From positions 1-34,659 of the IMG/VR virus record IMGVR_UViG_3300033553_000315: DNA of 34,659 nt; one strand, 5' to 3'. Source of the stretch: a virus. The position numbers and the translations under genes are program-made. Every line of letters starts with the position of its first letter. The first letter of the stretch is position 1. Below are positions 6,158 to 12,591 of the stretch, one piece after another. Under the pieces are notes generated by a model. The model was given only the letters and a program-made list of their open reading frames with translations. It did not search any database and was not told where the DNA came from.

Positions 6158-7513
6158 TCATTTCATTATTTTTTTTTTTAAAATCTCCAAATGCCTCTGA
6201 ATATCCATAATTTGAATTGATATTCTTACTTGTTGTTCTGTAGTTATACCTTTTCTCATTAACTCACTCATTAAACTACCAAGTTTTAAATTAAGGCTGG
6301 CTATATTTTCAGCCGTTGAATATATATTATTATCTAATTTAACGGTATTAGGAATGAATGAAAAATGATAATTACCCTCATCGCTTAAAACATTAGACTT
6401 TACTAATTCATTCTTTAATGATTTGTAATTAATACCGCTATATTGTTCTTGTTCTGCCATTCTCTGATCTATGTGCATATCAAAAAGCTTACCAGTTTTT
6501 GTATGTGCCATTTCTATCAATTTATTATAATCAATAAAATTATTAACTCTGTTTACCGTTACACTTTCATTATTATTTCTTAAATTGTCTATAAATTTCT
6601 CATCTACTCCAAATAATTCCTTTGCTTCTTTCTTCCAAAAGTCTCTTATAATACTTTCTTTATAAACAACTTTAGGGGATTTAATACTCTGAGCAATATT
6701 AAATTTATCTATTGCTGTGGATTTTCCTTTTAATTCTGCAACTTCGTTTATTTGATTTCTTCTCTTTGAATAATGTTGTCTAAGTTCATTAGATATACCG
6801 TCTATTTTAAATGATTTAATTTTTTTATTTTCGCTATCAAATTCCTCGGTTTGCGAGATTTTAAAGCCAATATTTCTTAATCCATTTGCAAGTTCTGCTC
6901 TAAAAATTGTTCCATAAAGCTTTTGAAAATTAAATAAAGGATGGTTTTCTAATGTCTTTATTTTATTATCTTCACTTAAACATTTTCTACTTATTATAGT
7001 ATGAATATGTTCCTGCATATCTGGCATGTCACCGTTAACGCCTCTTGAGGTGTGATGCCTAAAACATGACATTAATAGTTTAGTGTCATAGCTTTTCTTA
7101 TTGTATTTTAAACGCCTATAAGATCTCTTTTCTATTTCTTTTGCAACTCTTTTATACGCATTCATAAATACAATATTTAAGTCTTCTTTTAAATATGCGT
7201 CCGAGAGATTATATACAATAGAAAAATCTTTAGGTGCTGACAGGGTTAAGTCAGTTGCTATATATTTTACTTCTTTTAAAGTAAATAATCTCTCATTTGA
7301 TAATGGGTGAATACCGTTTATCAATTTGGTAAAATCTCCAGATTTTATTTGTCCAGTTAAACCTAACTGTTCACATCCTTTTCCATACCAAAAGCTATCA
7401 ACATTATTATTTTCACTATAATAATTTTCCTTATCCTTCTTATTTTTCCAAGTCGTAAATTCTGGCTTTTCATAATATGCTGGAAATTTAACTGTTGATA
7501 CTGTTGCAACCAT
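6158..7513 (-). CDS. TrwC/TraI-type (MOBF) relaxase without helicase domain
   Basis: The 451-residue protein has the hallmarks of a MOBF relaxase. Near the N-terminus are two tyrosine pairs, Y13-Y14 and Y31-Y32, as in TrwC/TraI, followed by FWYGKGCEQLGLTG, the family pattern. DLTLSAPKDFSIVY (88-101) matches the conserved 'DLTxSxPK' segment. The metal site is present: FRHHTSR (H153/H154), then PDMQEHIHT with H169 and H171. Such enzymes nick one strand at oriT and stay bound through tyrosine. The SF1 helicase half of conjugative TrwC is absent, and no mating-pair or coupling gene is seen. A perfect 20-bp inverted repeat with an inner hairpin lies directly upstream (7514-7616). Roles could be mobilisation by a helper or rolling-circle initiation of phage DNA. 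Confidence 0.88.
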   Translation of the reverse strand: MVATVSTVKFPAYYEKPEFTTWKNKKDKENYYSENNNVDSFWYGKGCEQLGLTGQIKSGDFTKLINGIHPLSNERLFTLKEVKYIATDLTLSAPKDFSIVYNLSDAYLKEDLNIVFMNAYKRVAKEIEKRSYRRLKYNKKSYDTKLLMSCFRHHTSRGVNGDMPDMQEHIHTIISRKCLSEDNKIKTLENHPLFNFQKLYGTIFRAELANGLRNIGFKISQTEEFDSENKKIKSFKIDGISNELRQHYSKRRNQINEVAELKGKSTAIDKFNIAQSIKSPKVVYKESIIRDFWKKEAKELFGVDEKFIDNLRNNNESVTVNRVNNFIDYNKLIEMAHTKTGKLFDMHIDQRMAEQEQYSGINYKSLKNELVKSNVLSDEGNYHFSFIPNTVKLDNNIYSTAENIASLNLKLGSLMSELMRKGITTEQQVRISIQIMDIQRHLEILKKKIMK

Positions 7514-7616
7514 ATTCTTTTTCTCTCTATTTATAAAACAATTATATTATAATTTTTACACCTTTACAAAAGGTGTGTATGGTGTGTTAGTACTTTTAAA
7601 TAGAGAGAAAAAGAAT
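7514..7616. other. Inverted repeat with inner hairpin: oriT-like or nick site
   Basis: Perfect 20-bp arms lie at 7514-7533 and 7597-7616 (right arm TAAATAGAGAGAAAAAGAAT). Inside the 63-base spacer is an 8-bp hairpin, ACACCTTT at 7558-7565 and AAAGGTGT at 7569-7576, followed by GTATGGTGTG. The arm nearest the relaxase contains its ribosome binding site. An inverted repeat immediately upstream of a MOBF relaxase is where its oriT usually lies. A minus-strand -10 (TATAAT) also sits in the spacer, so it may double as an autoregulated promoter. The nick site itself is not identified. Confidence 0.55.
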
Positions 7617-7629
7617 TTGTTTTTATCTG

Positions 7630-7989
7630 TTAGATTGTTTCTATGATTACTATGACTTTACCGCCTTTGATAACTTCTCTTTTTTCTGCATATATAACAT
7701 CAATTTGCTCATCGTCTGCGAATAAATTACCATCTCTTAAAGCGTCGAAGACTCCCTTAAAAAAATTGTCCAAATCTCTTGTTCTTCGATCTGGTGGATA
7801 ATAAAAGAATTGTATTTTTAATCTTTCTGTAATATTTAAATTTAGTAACTCTTCATTAATTAGTATTTGTTTTGTATCTTTTTTGAATTGAACAGCCTTA
7901 GGACTTAAATATTTACGTCCTCCTCGTGCCGTGGACCAATAAGTATTAACTGATGGAGGAGTAGGTAGCGTTAATGTTATTCTTTCCAT
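7630..7989 (-). CDS. rusA: RusA-family Holliday junction resolvase
   Basis: At 119 residues this matches the usual RusA length. The N-terminal PTPPSVNTYW and the acidic signature PPDRRTRDLDNFFKGVFDAL, with D72 and D74, followed by FADDEQI (D92/D93), are the RusA catalytic carboxylates and substrate-binding surface. The enzyme is a dimeric Mg-dependent endonuclease that resolves four-way junctions formed in recombination or replication. The start at 7989 overlaps the stop codon of the upstream gene by one base, so the two are translationally linked. It lies upstream of the relaxase across the inverted-repeat region; together they form the DNA-processing part of this end. Confidence 0.93.
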   Translation of the reverse strand: MERITLTLPTPPSVNTYWSTARGGRKYLSPKAVQFKKDTKQILINEELLNLNITERLKIQFFYYPPDRRTRDLDNFFKGVFDALRDGNLFADDEQIDVIYAEKREVIKGGKVIVIIETI

Positions 7990-8330
7990 TAAATTCTACT
8001 TCTAATACTTAATGGACTTCCACACATTGCATTTAATTTATATGGGTCCATTGGTTTTGGAAGCATATAAATAAATTCTATTTCATTTACTATTGTTATT
8101 ATAAATTCATCTGTAAAATAACTATTATCTAATTTTTTATATAAATCTTTTCTATCTACACCAGCAATTCTTAATTCAGTAATTCTTTTTTGAAAGTAAA
8201 ATAGGGTAGGGCACGTTAATACATTATTCTGTTCTTTATTGTCTTTTAATATATATACATTTGCTCTTGCTATATTAACCACCAACATTAGACTAATTAA
8301 ACATAGCGTTAAATATAATTTTATTCTCAT
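7989..8330 (-). CDS. Exported hypothetical protein (113 aa)
   Basis: The first 24 residues form a good signal peptide: MRIKL, a hydrophobic core LTLCLISLMLVV, and a likely cleavage site around ARA-NV. The mature part of about 90 residues is mixed in charge with two cysteines (LTCPTLF and NAMCGS), which could form a disulfide in the periplasm. I do not recognise the family. AAGGAAATAAT lies before the ATG at 8330. It shares a divergent promoter region with the plus-strand membrane gene at 8391 and overlaps rusA by one base. A secreted protein paired with rusA is odd; it might be a lysogenic conversion or surface-exclusion factor, but that is speculation. Confidence 0.7.
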   Translation of the reverse strand: MRIKLYLTLCLISLMLVVNIARANVYILKDNKEQNNVLTCPTLFYFQKRITELRIAGVDRKDLYKKLDNSYFTDEFIITIVNEIEFIYMLPKPMDPYKLNAMCGSPLSIRSRI

Positions 8331-8359
8331 TATTATTTCCTTTTGTTACATATCTATAT

Positions 8360-8376
8360 TATAATATGTATATACA
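8360..8376 (+). promoter_or_regulatory. Palindrome-associated promoter, TGTATATACA class (site b)
   Basis: TATAAT at 8360-8365 is followed after one base by TGTATATACA at 8367-8376 on the plus strand. The surrounding TATATTATAATATA is nearly symmetric, so a -10 also reads on the minus strand toward 8330. The two divergent ribosome binding sites make an imperfect inverted repeat around it. Confidence 0.6.
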
Positions 8377-8390
8377 AAAAAGGAAATAAT

Positions 8391-8663
8391 ATGTTTAAAT
8401 TAGACGAATATAAAACTTACATATCAGATTTTTCAGTTATATTGTGTTTTGTTTTATTTGGTTACTCGGTTCATATGGGTTCATTAAATATATTTTATTT
8501 GTTCTTAGTATCTTTTTTGTTACTAATTACTGAAGTAAAAAGATATGCAATGTTTTGTATTGTTTTTACTGTATTATTTATTAATGTTATGTCTATCCAA
8601 TATTATAACTTATTTCGTGTAATTATTATTTTTTTAATAATATTGACATTATTTTTTATTTGA
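8391..8663 (+). CDS. Small polytopic membrane protein, moron candidate
   Basis: I place the start at 8391 because AAGGAAATAAT lies directly before it; an earlier ATG at 8343 has no such site and lies upstream of the promoter. The 90-residue product is almost entirely membrane: after a short head (MFKLDEYKTYIS) about three to four hydrophobic helices follow, with a single KR pair (EVKRYAM) between them. It is the only plus-strand gene among the lysis genes, has its own promoter (8360-8376), and its end overlaps the convergent spanin gene by 15 bases. Such independently promoted membrane genes in prophages often act in superinfection exclusion; a holin or antiholin is also possible. Confidence 0.65.
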   Translation: MFKLDEYKTYISDFSVILCFVLFGYSVHMGSLNIFYLFLVSFLLLITEVKRYAMFCIVFTVLFINVMSIQYYNLFRVIIIFLIILTLFFI

Positions 8664-8939
8664 ATGATTTCTTAAAATCCAGTCTTTCAATTCTTTTTGT
8701 TTTTCAAAGCATTGTTTATATTTTACAATTGTATCAACATTGAAATTAATTAATTCCTCAAAACTTCCGTCTTTTAAACGGTTTAATTTATCACATTCTT
8801 TTAATATTTCATCATCAGGTAAAACATAAACTTCTTTTGTTTTATCGTATACAATAGTTTCTTGTTGTTTTTTAGTAAATGAAGAACAACCAGTCATTAA
8901 AAATAAAGTTAGTATTAAAGTAGTTATAATTTTAGTCAT
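8649..8939 (-). CDS. Outer-membrane spanin lipoprotein (Rz1-like)
   Basis: A lipoprotein signal is clear: MTKIITTLILTLFLMTGC, with lipobox LMTGC and the acylated Cys at residue 18. The rest (96 residues in all) is hydrophilic and charged, with two further cysteines. It directly follows the inner-membrane spanin candidate; its start at 8939 overlaps that stop codon by one base. Inner and outer spanins join across the periplasm and fuse the two membranes in the last step of lysis. Unlike lambda Rz1 it is not nested inside Rz and is longer. Its 3' end overlaps the convergent membrane gene at 8391-8663. Confidence 0.75.
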   Translation of the reverse strand: MTKIITTLILTLFLMTGCSSFTKKQQETIVYDKTKEVYVLPDDEILKECDKLNRLKDGSFEELINFNVDTIVKYKQCFEKQKELKDWILRNHSNKK

Positions 8940-9325
8940 TAAAGATCCAATTCTTTCAATAAATTATTAAACTTATCTTTAGTATTATTTTGCATAACAC
9001 ACTCTTTATTGATAATTTTTACATCACGTTTAATAATTTCTTTTATTTCTACTTTTTTATTATCTGTATTTCTTTTTAATTCTTCATATTTTATGATTGA
9101 TTGTTTATGTTTATTTATCTCAATTAAAAACTTTTTAGAATTTTCTTCATTAATTTTAGTTATAACCTCAGTATATTCTTTAGTTAACTTTAATTTTTCA
9201 TTATTAGTTCCTTTTGAATAACCAAGTGTATATATTCCAGACAAAAATAATACAATAGCAAATATATATAATGCATATTGTATTATTTTGCTTCCTTTTA
9301 TTACTGTTAAAACTGTAGCAAACAT
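8939..9325 (-). CDS. Inner-membrane spanin (Rz-like)
   Basis: 128 residues with one N-terminal membrane helix (about 17-36, YALYIFAIVLFLSGIYTLGY) and a long helical, coiled-coil-like periplasmic part rich in Lys and Glu. This is the classical type II topology of an i-spanin. A Cys lies near residue 109, which could crosslink dimers. It sits one base after the fibre-like gene at 9327 and immediately before the lipoprotein, completing a spanin pair with the holin and endolysin genes just upstream. The sequence itself is not conserved enough to name a family, so the call rests on topology and order. Confidence 0.72.
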   Translation of the reverse strand: MFATVLTVIKGSKIIQYALYIFAIVLFLSGIYTLGYSKGTNNEKLKLTKEYTEVITKINEENSKKFLIEINKHKQSIIKYEELKRNTDNKKVEIKEIIKRDVKIINKECVMQNNTKDKFNNLLKELDL

Positions 9326-9326
9326 A

Positions 9327-10259
9327 TTAATATTCCGTTTCGTGTCTATAAGCCATTACATCAAGACCTGTTGTATCTGCAAGATCTTTATTATTTGTTG
9401 ATATATGTGCCCCAAATTTAACACCTCTAATTTCTGGAACTAATAATGTAGCTTCATATATATGACCAGTCGATAGTCTTGTAACTTTTACATAAACATT
9501 TAAAGAATTACCAGTTGTTTTAATTTCACAATCATATATTTCAGTTTCATCAGTATTTATTGGGAAATTAACACCTAAGTCAATTTTTAATGTTGTGGCT
9601 GCACTTACTATAAATTGCAAATTTGTATCAGTGCTATCTGCTCCAACACCCATTATTCTATACCCGTCTACACCATACAAACTTGGTTCATTATTTACTA
9701 AAGCAATAGCGTCCGAACATCCAATAATAAATCTTGTTTTACTTACTAAAAACTTTTGCATTCCAAATTTAAACTTAATATTAAATCCTAAGTTGTTTAC
9801 TTGACTAATCCAAAGCGGTTTAAAATCGCTTGGTGTAACCACTCCTGCCGAACTTCCTGCGGCAATAGCCGTAGTAAATCCTGCTCTTCTAAATGATTTA
9901 TACCAATTTGTAATATCATTAACTCTCGTAACGGGACCAGTAGCAAGAGCAGAAAGAGCGCCATTCGTTGAAAAAGAACTTGCAGATCCACCTCCCCACA
10001 CTTGTATTTCCCCATAGTTATTATTTTTTGCAGCAGTATCGTGCGTATGTGTTTTTACTGCATATAAAGAATCACCTTCAAGCTGAGTTAAATTAGGGTC
10101 TGTGTCTAAAACAGACTTAACTAATGCGGGATCATATTTAGCAAAACCTTTCCCAACCAAATAAGTTTCAATTTCAATGGTTGATGCTGTAACTAAATCA
10201 TCTTTTGCATATAAAACACTACCAACAAATACACTATTTATTATTTTAATTTGATTCAT
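9327..10259 (-). CDS. Fibre-like / receptor-binding candidate protein
   Basis: The 310-residue protein begins with a short region on a variable theme (KGFAKYDPALVKSVLD), contains THTHD (residues 70-74), the metal-binding HxH type of motif seen in fibre trimers, then a Gly/Ser/Ala-rich stretch and a C-terminal half with alternating beta strands, as in lectin-like or carbohydrate-binding fibre tips. No signal peptide or membrane helix. GGACAATAAA precedes the ATG at 10259. It lies between holin and spanin rather than with the other fibres (12.6-14.7 kb), which is unusual; placement at the distal end of the late operon is common for receptor-binding proteins. Fibre identity is likely but not proven. 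Confidence 0.6.
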   Translation of the reverse strand: MNQIKIINSVFVGSVLYAKDDLVTASTIEIETYLVGKGFAKYDPALVKSVLDTDPNLTQLEGDSLYAVKTHTHDTAAKNNNYGEIQVWGGGSASSFSTNGALSALATGPVTRVNDITNWYKSFRRAGFTTAIAAGSSAGVVTPSDFKPLWISQVNNLGFNIKFKFGMQKFLVSKTRFIIGCSDAIALVNNEPSLYGVDGYRIMGVGADSTDTNLQFIVSAATTLKIDLGVNFPINTDETEIYDCEIKTTGNSLNVYVKVTRLSTGHIYEATLLVPEIRGVKFGAHISTNNKDLADTTGLDVMAYRHETEY

Positions 10260-10260
10260 T

Positions 10261-10497
10261 TTATTGTCCTTTTATTTTTTTAATTGCTTCAGTTGTTATT
10301 GTTCTTAAATAAAAATTTACCATCGGAACAACTACAGATATAATAACAAATATATCCATATTAAAAATTTCTTTTATATATCCCAAATTCTGCTCAAGAG
10401 TTACTAAGCCCACGACAGCAGTATTAAATATAAGAGTTTTACTTTTATACCATTTCTTTGTTATTGCATCTTCTATTTCTTTAATTTTTTCTATCAT
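10261..10497 (-). CDS. Holin candidate
   Basis: 78 residues: a charged N-terminal helix (IEKIKEIEDAITKKWYKSK), then two hydrophobic helices (about 23-38 and 48-65) and a basic tail TTEAIKKIKGQ. Small two-helix proteins with a charged tail beside an endolysin are typical class II holins. The ATG at 10497 overlaps the endolysin stop codon in an ATGA arrangement, so the two are translationally coupled. Holins form holes in the inner membrane that time lysis and release the endolysin. The XhlA-like protein at 12182-12523 may assist or compete for this role. Confidence 0.7.
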   Translation of the reverse strand: MIEKIKEIEDAITKKWYKSKTLIFNTAVVGLVTLEQNLGYIKEIFNMDIFVIISVVVPMVNFYLRTITTEAIKKIKGQ

Positions 10498-10922
10498 ATT
10501 TTTAACCCATTCTTTAAATCATTTATTGTTAATTTTCTATTTAAAGTTTTACTAAATCTGTATTGAAAATGTAACATATCAGCAAATCCAACAAAATCGC
10601 CACCCCATTCTAATCCTAATACTTTCCCAATACTTCCTATTTTTTTATAATTAGCAGTATCCGCAAAATCAACTTTACCATTTTTTATAATACATATATC
10701 AAACGCAAGTCTATAATTATGATAACTTCCTCCGCCTTTGACTTTAGTAACTATATGACCAGTTTTAATACCATCATCATATATTTTTTGCTGAGATTCT
10801 ATATCTCTATAAGTGGAAGTTAAAATAACATTTAAACCCTTTTCTTTACATAAGTCCAATAATTGTTTAGCTTTTTGTTGCAAAAAAGGGTGTAATTCAT
10901 TAATGTCACGACTATTTATCAT
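10494..10922 (-). CDS. Endolysin, M15 (VanY-like) L-Ala-D-Glu peptidase
   Basis: 142 residues, the usual size for phage M15 peptidases. Motifs in order: TSTYRDIESQQKIYDDG (35-51), the zinc ligands H68 and D75 in SYHNYRLAFD, and H118 in DMLHFQY, with an acidic catalytic candidate in LEWGGDF (about 105-109). The enzyme cleaves peptide crosslinks of peptidoglycan after holin opening; no signal peptide is present, so it depends on the holin. GAGGAT precedes the ATG at 10922 but lies partly in the small hairpin at 10927-10958. The downstream holin gene overlaps its stop codon. Confidence 0.93.
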   Translation of the reverse strand: MINSRDINELHPFLQQKAKQLLDLCKEKGLNVILTSTYRDIESQQKIYDDGIKTGHIVTKVKGGGSYHNYRLAFDICIIKNGKVDFADTANYKKIGSIGKVLGLEWGGDFVGFADMLHFQYRFSKTLNRKLTINDLKNGLKI

Positions 10923-10926
10923 AAAA

Positions 10927-10958
10927 AAATCCTCTATATATATTATTATAAAGGATTT
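10927..10958 (-). promoter_or_regulatory. Hairpin covering the endolysin ribosome binding site
   Basis: On the minus strand AAATCCT and AGGATTT pair (10952-10958 with 10927-10933) around an 18-base AT-rich loop. The right arm contains most of the GAGGA ribosome binding site of the endolysin and is followed by T residues. It could weakly terminate readthrough from the nuclease cassette or delay endolysin translation. A 7-bp stem is marginal. Confidence 0.35.
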
Positions 10959-10975
10959 AAATTATTTATAAATGA

Positions 10976-11668
10976 CTATTTGTTTAAAATATTGACATAC
11001 TCACTTAATAAATCATCTTTAATTTTATCATTTGTTAGCTTATCAACAAAATTATGACTTAATTTTTCAATATCATAATTCTTCAAATAATATTTTTCTA
11101 ACCATCTTGTATAATGTTTTGAATTTCTATTTATTTCAAAACCAAGTTCAACATTTTTATTCTCTCCATTTTTTAATGCTGTCATGTGGCAAGGGTTTCC
11201 CAATATTTCACATTCTTCAATCATTTCTTGTTTAGTTAATTTAAATGTTTTATATTTAATTTTATCTAAATCAGTAAAATCAACTTCAAAAATGTAATAA
11301 TAATGAATATCTTGCCACAACCTTACTTGTCTAACGTTTATTACGTTCGAATTTAAACCTAAAAAACTACATTTAAATTCGACAAGTTCACCATATTTAT
11401 TTTCAAAGTCTCCACTATCTAAACTTGATGGTATTAATTTATAACCCATCAGTAACGAGAAGTAAGCTTGAACCCTGAAACCGTAGCGCTGTGGCTTTAA
11501 GTTATATACACGTATCATAAAGTCATAAATATACATATCAAAACTATAATATTTATTACTTGCATATTTATATGTTAAATAATCATTAATTCTTATTTTC
11601 ATTTTAATTATTTCGTTGTCTGCACACAATTCTTCTAAATATTCTATGTCTTCCTTAGTATATTCCAT
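10976..11668 (-). CDS. PD-(D/E)XK nuclease-like protein
   Basis: 230 residues. The middle shows a restriction-endonuclease-like core: a helix (QRYGFRVQAYFSLLMGYKL, about 60-78), D84/D87 in SLDSGDFENKYGE, then a strand carrying E97-x-K99 (VEFKCS), followed by NVRQVRLWQDIHYYYIFEVD, a helix-strand unit common in this fold. D...ExK are the metal-binding and catalytic residues of the superfamily. No methyltransferase gene is nearby, so an ordinary restriction-modification pair is unlikely; a host-DNA-degrading, homing or phage-exclusion nuclease is possible. It is the second gene of a two-gene cassette whose first gene (11671-11997) supplies its AAGGAG site, under an early-type promoter though embedded in the late region. 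Fold call moderate; target unknown. Confidence 0.6.
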   Translation of the reverse strand: MEYTKEDIEYLEELCADNEIIKMKIRINDYLTYKYASNKYYSFDMYIYDFMIRVYNLKPQRYGFRVQAYFSLLMGYKLIPSSLDSGDFENKYGELVEFKCSFLGLNSNVINVRQVRLWQDIHYYYIFEVDFTDLDKIKYKTFKLTKQEMIEECEILGNPCHMTALKNGENKNVELGFEINRNSKHYTRWLEKYYLKNYDIEKLSHNFVDKLTNDKIKDDLLSEYVNILNK

Positions 11669-11670
11669 TG

Positions 11671-11997
11671 TTATTCTCCTTTTTTATTTATTATAATGTT
11701 TAATTTTTGCAAATCAGTTTGACACATAACAAGAAGAAGATTTAATTTAGAAACAATTAATGAATTTTCTAATAATGATTTTTTTATATCATCTATAATC
11801 TTTCTTTTGACATCTTTACGTTCATCGTAAAAATCCAAATCAAATACAGATAAATTAATTTCACTTAACTTTCCTGATTTTATTAATTCTCTGATATTTA
11901 ATAATTCTTTTAAATCTTTTGACATTACCTTATGTTTAATAATATTGTTTTTATTTTCATCAAGTAAATCTATATAGTTTGTTTTAATAATTGTCAT
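11671..11997 (-). CDS. Hypothetical protein paired with nuclease (108 aa)
   Basis: I do not recognise this protein. It is 108 residues, helical and charged, with repeated Leu/Ile/Lys heptad-like spacing from about residue 25 on (DLKELLNIRELIKSGKL, DDIKKSLLENSLIVSKLNLL). No signal peptide. AAGGAG precedes the ATG at 11997, and the early-type promoter at 12029-12057 sits right in front. The last codons contain the ribosome binding site of the nuclease gene two bases downstream, so the two are made together. A small helical partner directly before a nuclease could be an inhibitor, specificity or dimerisation subunit, but this is inference from order only. Confidence 0.65.
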   Translation of the reverse strand: MTIIKTNYIDLLDENKNNIIKHKVMSKDLKELLNIRELIKSGKLSEINLSVFDLDFYDERKDVKRKIIDDIKKSLLENSLIVSKLNLLLVMCQTDLQKLNIIINKKGE

Positions 11998-12028
11998 TTT
12001 TTTCTCCTTATTTTTAATTATTAATATA

Positions 12029-12057
12029 TTTATAAACTATTATTTTATGTCTGTCAA
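12029..12057 (-). promoter_or_regulatory. Early-type promoter, TTGACA class (site 5)
   Basis: TTGACA at 12052-12057 and TATAAA at 12029-12034, 17 bases apart on the minus strand. Flanks AAATATGTA before and GACATAAAATAAT after the -35 are shared with other early sites. It gives the nuclease cassette its own control inside the late region. Confidence 0.75.
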
Positions 12058-12122
12058 TACATATTTAATGATTTATCTATAAACCATACAATATATTTAT
12101 GTTCTATAGATTAAACAAGAAA

Positions 12123-12143
12123 AAACCACCTGCGCGGTGGTTT
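12123..12143 (-). terminator. Intrinsic terminator after XhlA-like gene
   Basis: Stem AAACCACC/GGTGGTTT (8 bp) with loop TGCGC, followed by six T in the leftward sense. It lies about 40 bases beyond the stop codon at 12182 and insulates the nuclease cassette from late transcription. Some T also follow on the plus side. Confidence 0.8.
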
Positions 12144-12181
12144 AATCATTTTTTACTAAGGAGAGTTACTATTATCGCAAA

Positions 12182-12523
12182 TTATTTAAATAAGTCAAAT
12201 ATTATTTTAACAAATGCGCCAATACTAAAAATTACTGAAGATAATAATACTATCGTTTTCCACCCACCTTTTGAAAAAGTAATTAATGAGTTGATATTTT
12301 CTATTTTTGCAGTAATTTTATTCAAATCATTTTCAATTCTGCTGTCTATGTGATTTTTATATGTATTTAACTTTGCATCAAAAGAGTCAATTTTACTTTC
12401 AATCTTAGTTTCAATGCTATCAAGTTTTCTAAAAATATCGGTTTCCAATTTTTCAATCCTTTTTTCTAACAGTTCTACTTTTAATTTTAACAGTGATATG
12501 TCTACGTTTATATTTTCAGCCAT
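12182..12523 (-). CDS. XhlA-like coiled-coil membrane protein
   Basis: 113 residues: a long N-terminal coiled coil (about 8-80, with repeats such as KLDSIETKIESKIDSFDAKL), the segment FSKGGWKTIVLLSSVIFSIG and a single C-terminal membrane helix ending FDLFK. Coiled coil plus a 'GGWK' helix at the C-terminus is the layout of the haemolysin XhlA family, which works with a holin in phage lysis cassettes. It lies directly after the fibre genes and ends at a strong terminator, with the nuclease cassette separating it from endolysin and holin. The family call is from layout and the GGWK segment. Confidence 0.7.
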   Translation of the reverse strand: MAENINVDISLLKLKVELLEKRIEKLETDIFRKLDSIETKIESKIDSFDAKLNTYKNHIDSRIENDLNKITAKIENINSLITFSKGGWKTIVLLSSVIFSIGAFVKIIFDLFK

Positions 12524-12591
12524 TTTATACTACCTATTATTATTGTATTTATATATTTTATAATATAAGTAGATATAAATAAACTATTAAA

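Noticed and set aside
6158-7513. Full conjugative helicase-relaxase
   Set aside because: The protein ends at 451 residues without Walker motifs, and no coupling protein or type IV secretion gene is in the window.
12099-12353. Plus-strand frame of 84 codons opposite the XhlA-like gene
   Set aside because: It runs through a terminator hairpin and antisense to a well-supported gene. An AAGGAG in the middle leads to no good start codon.
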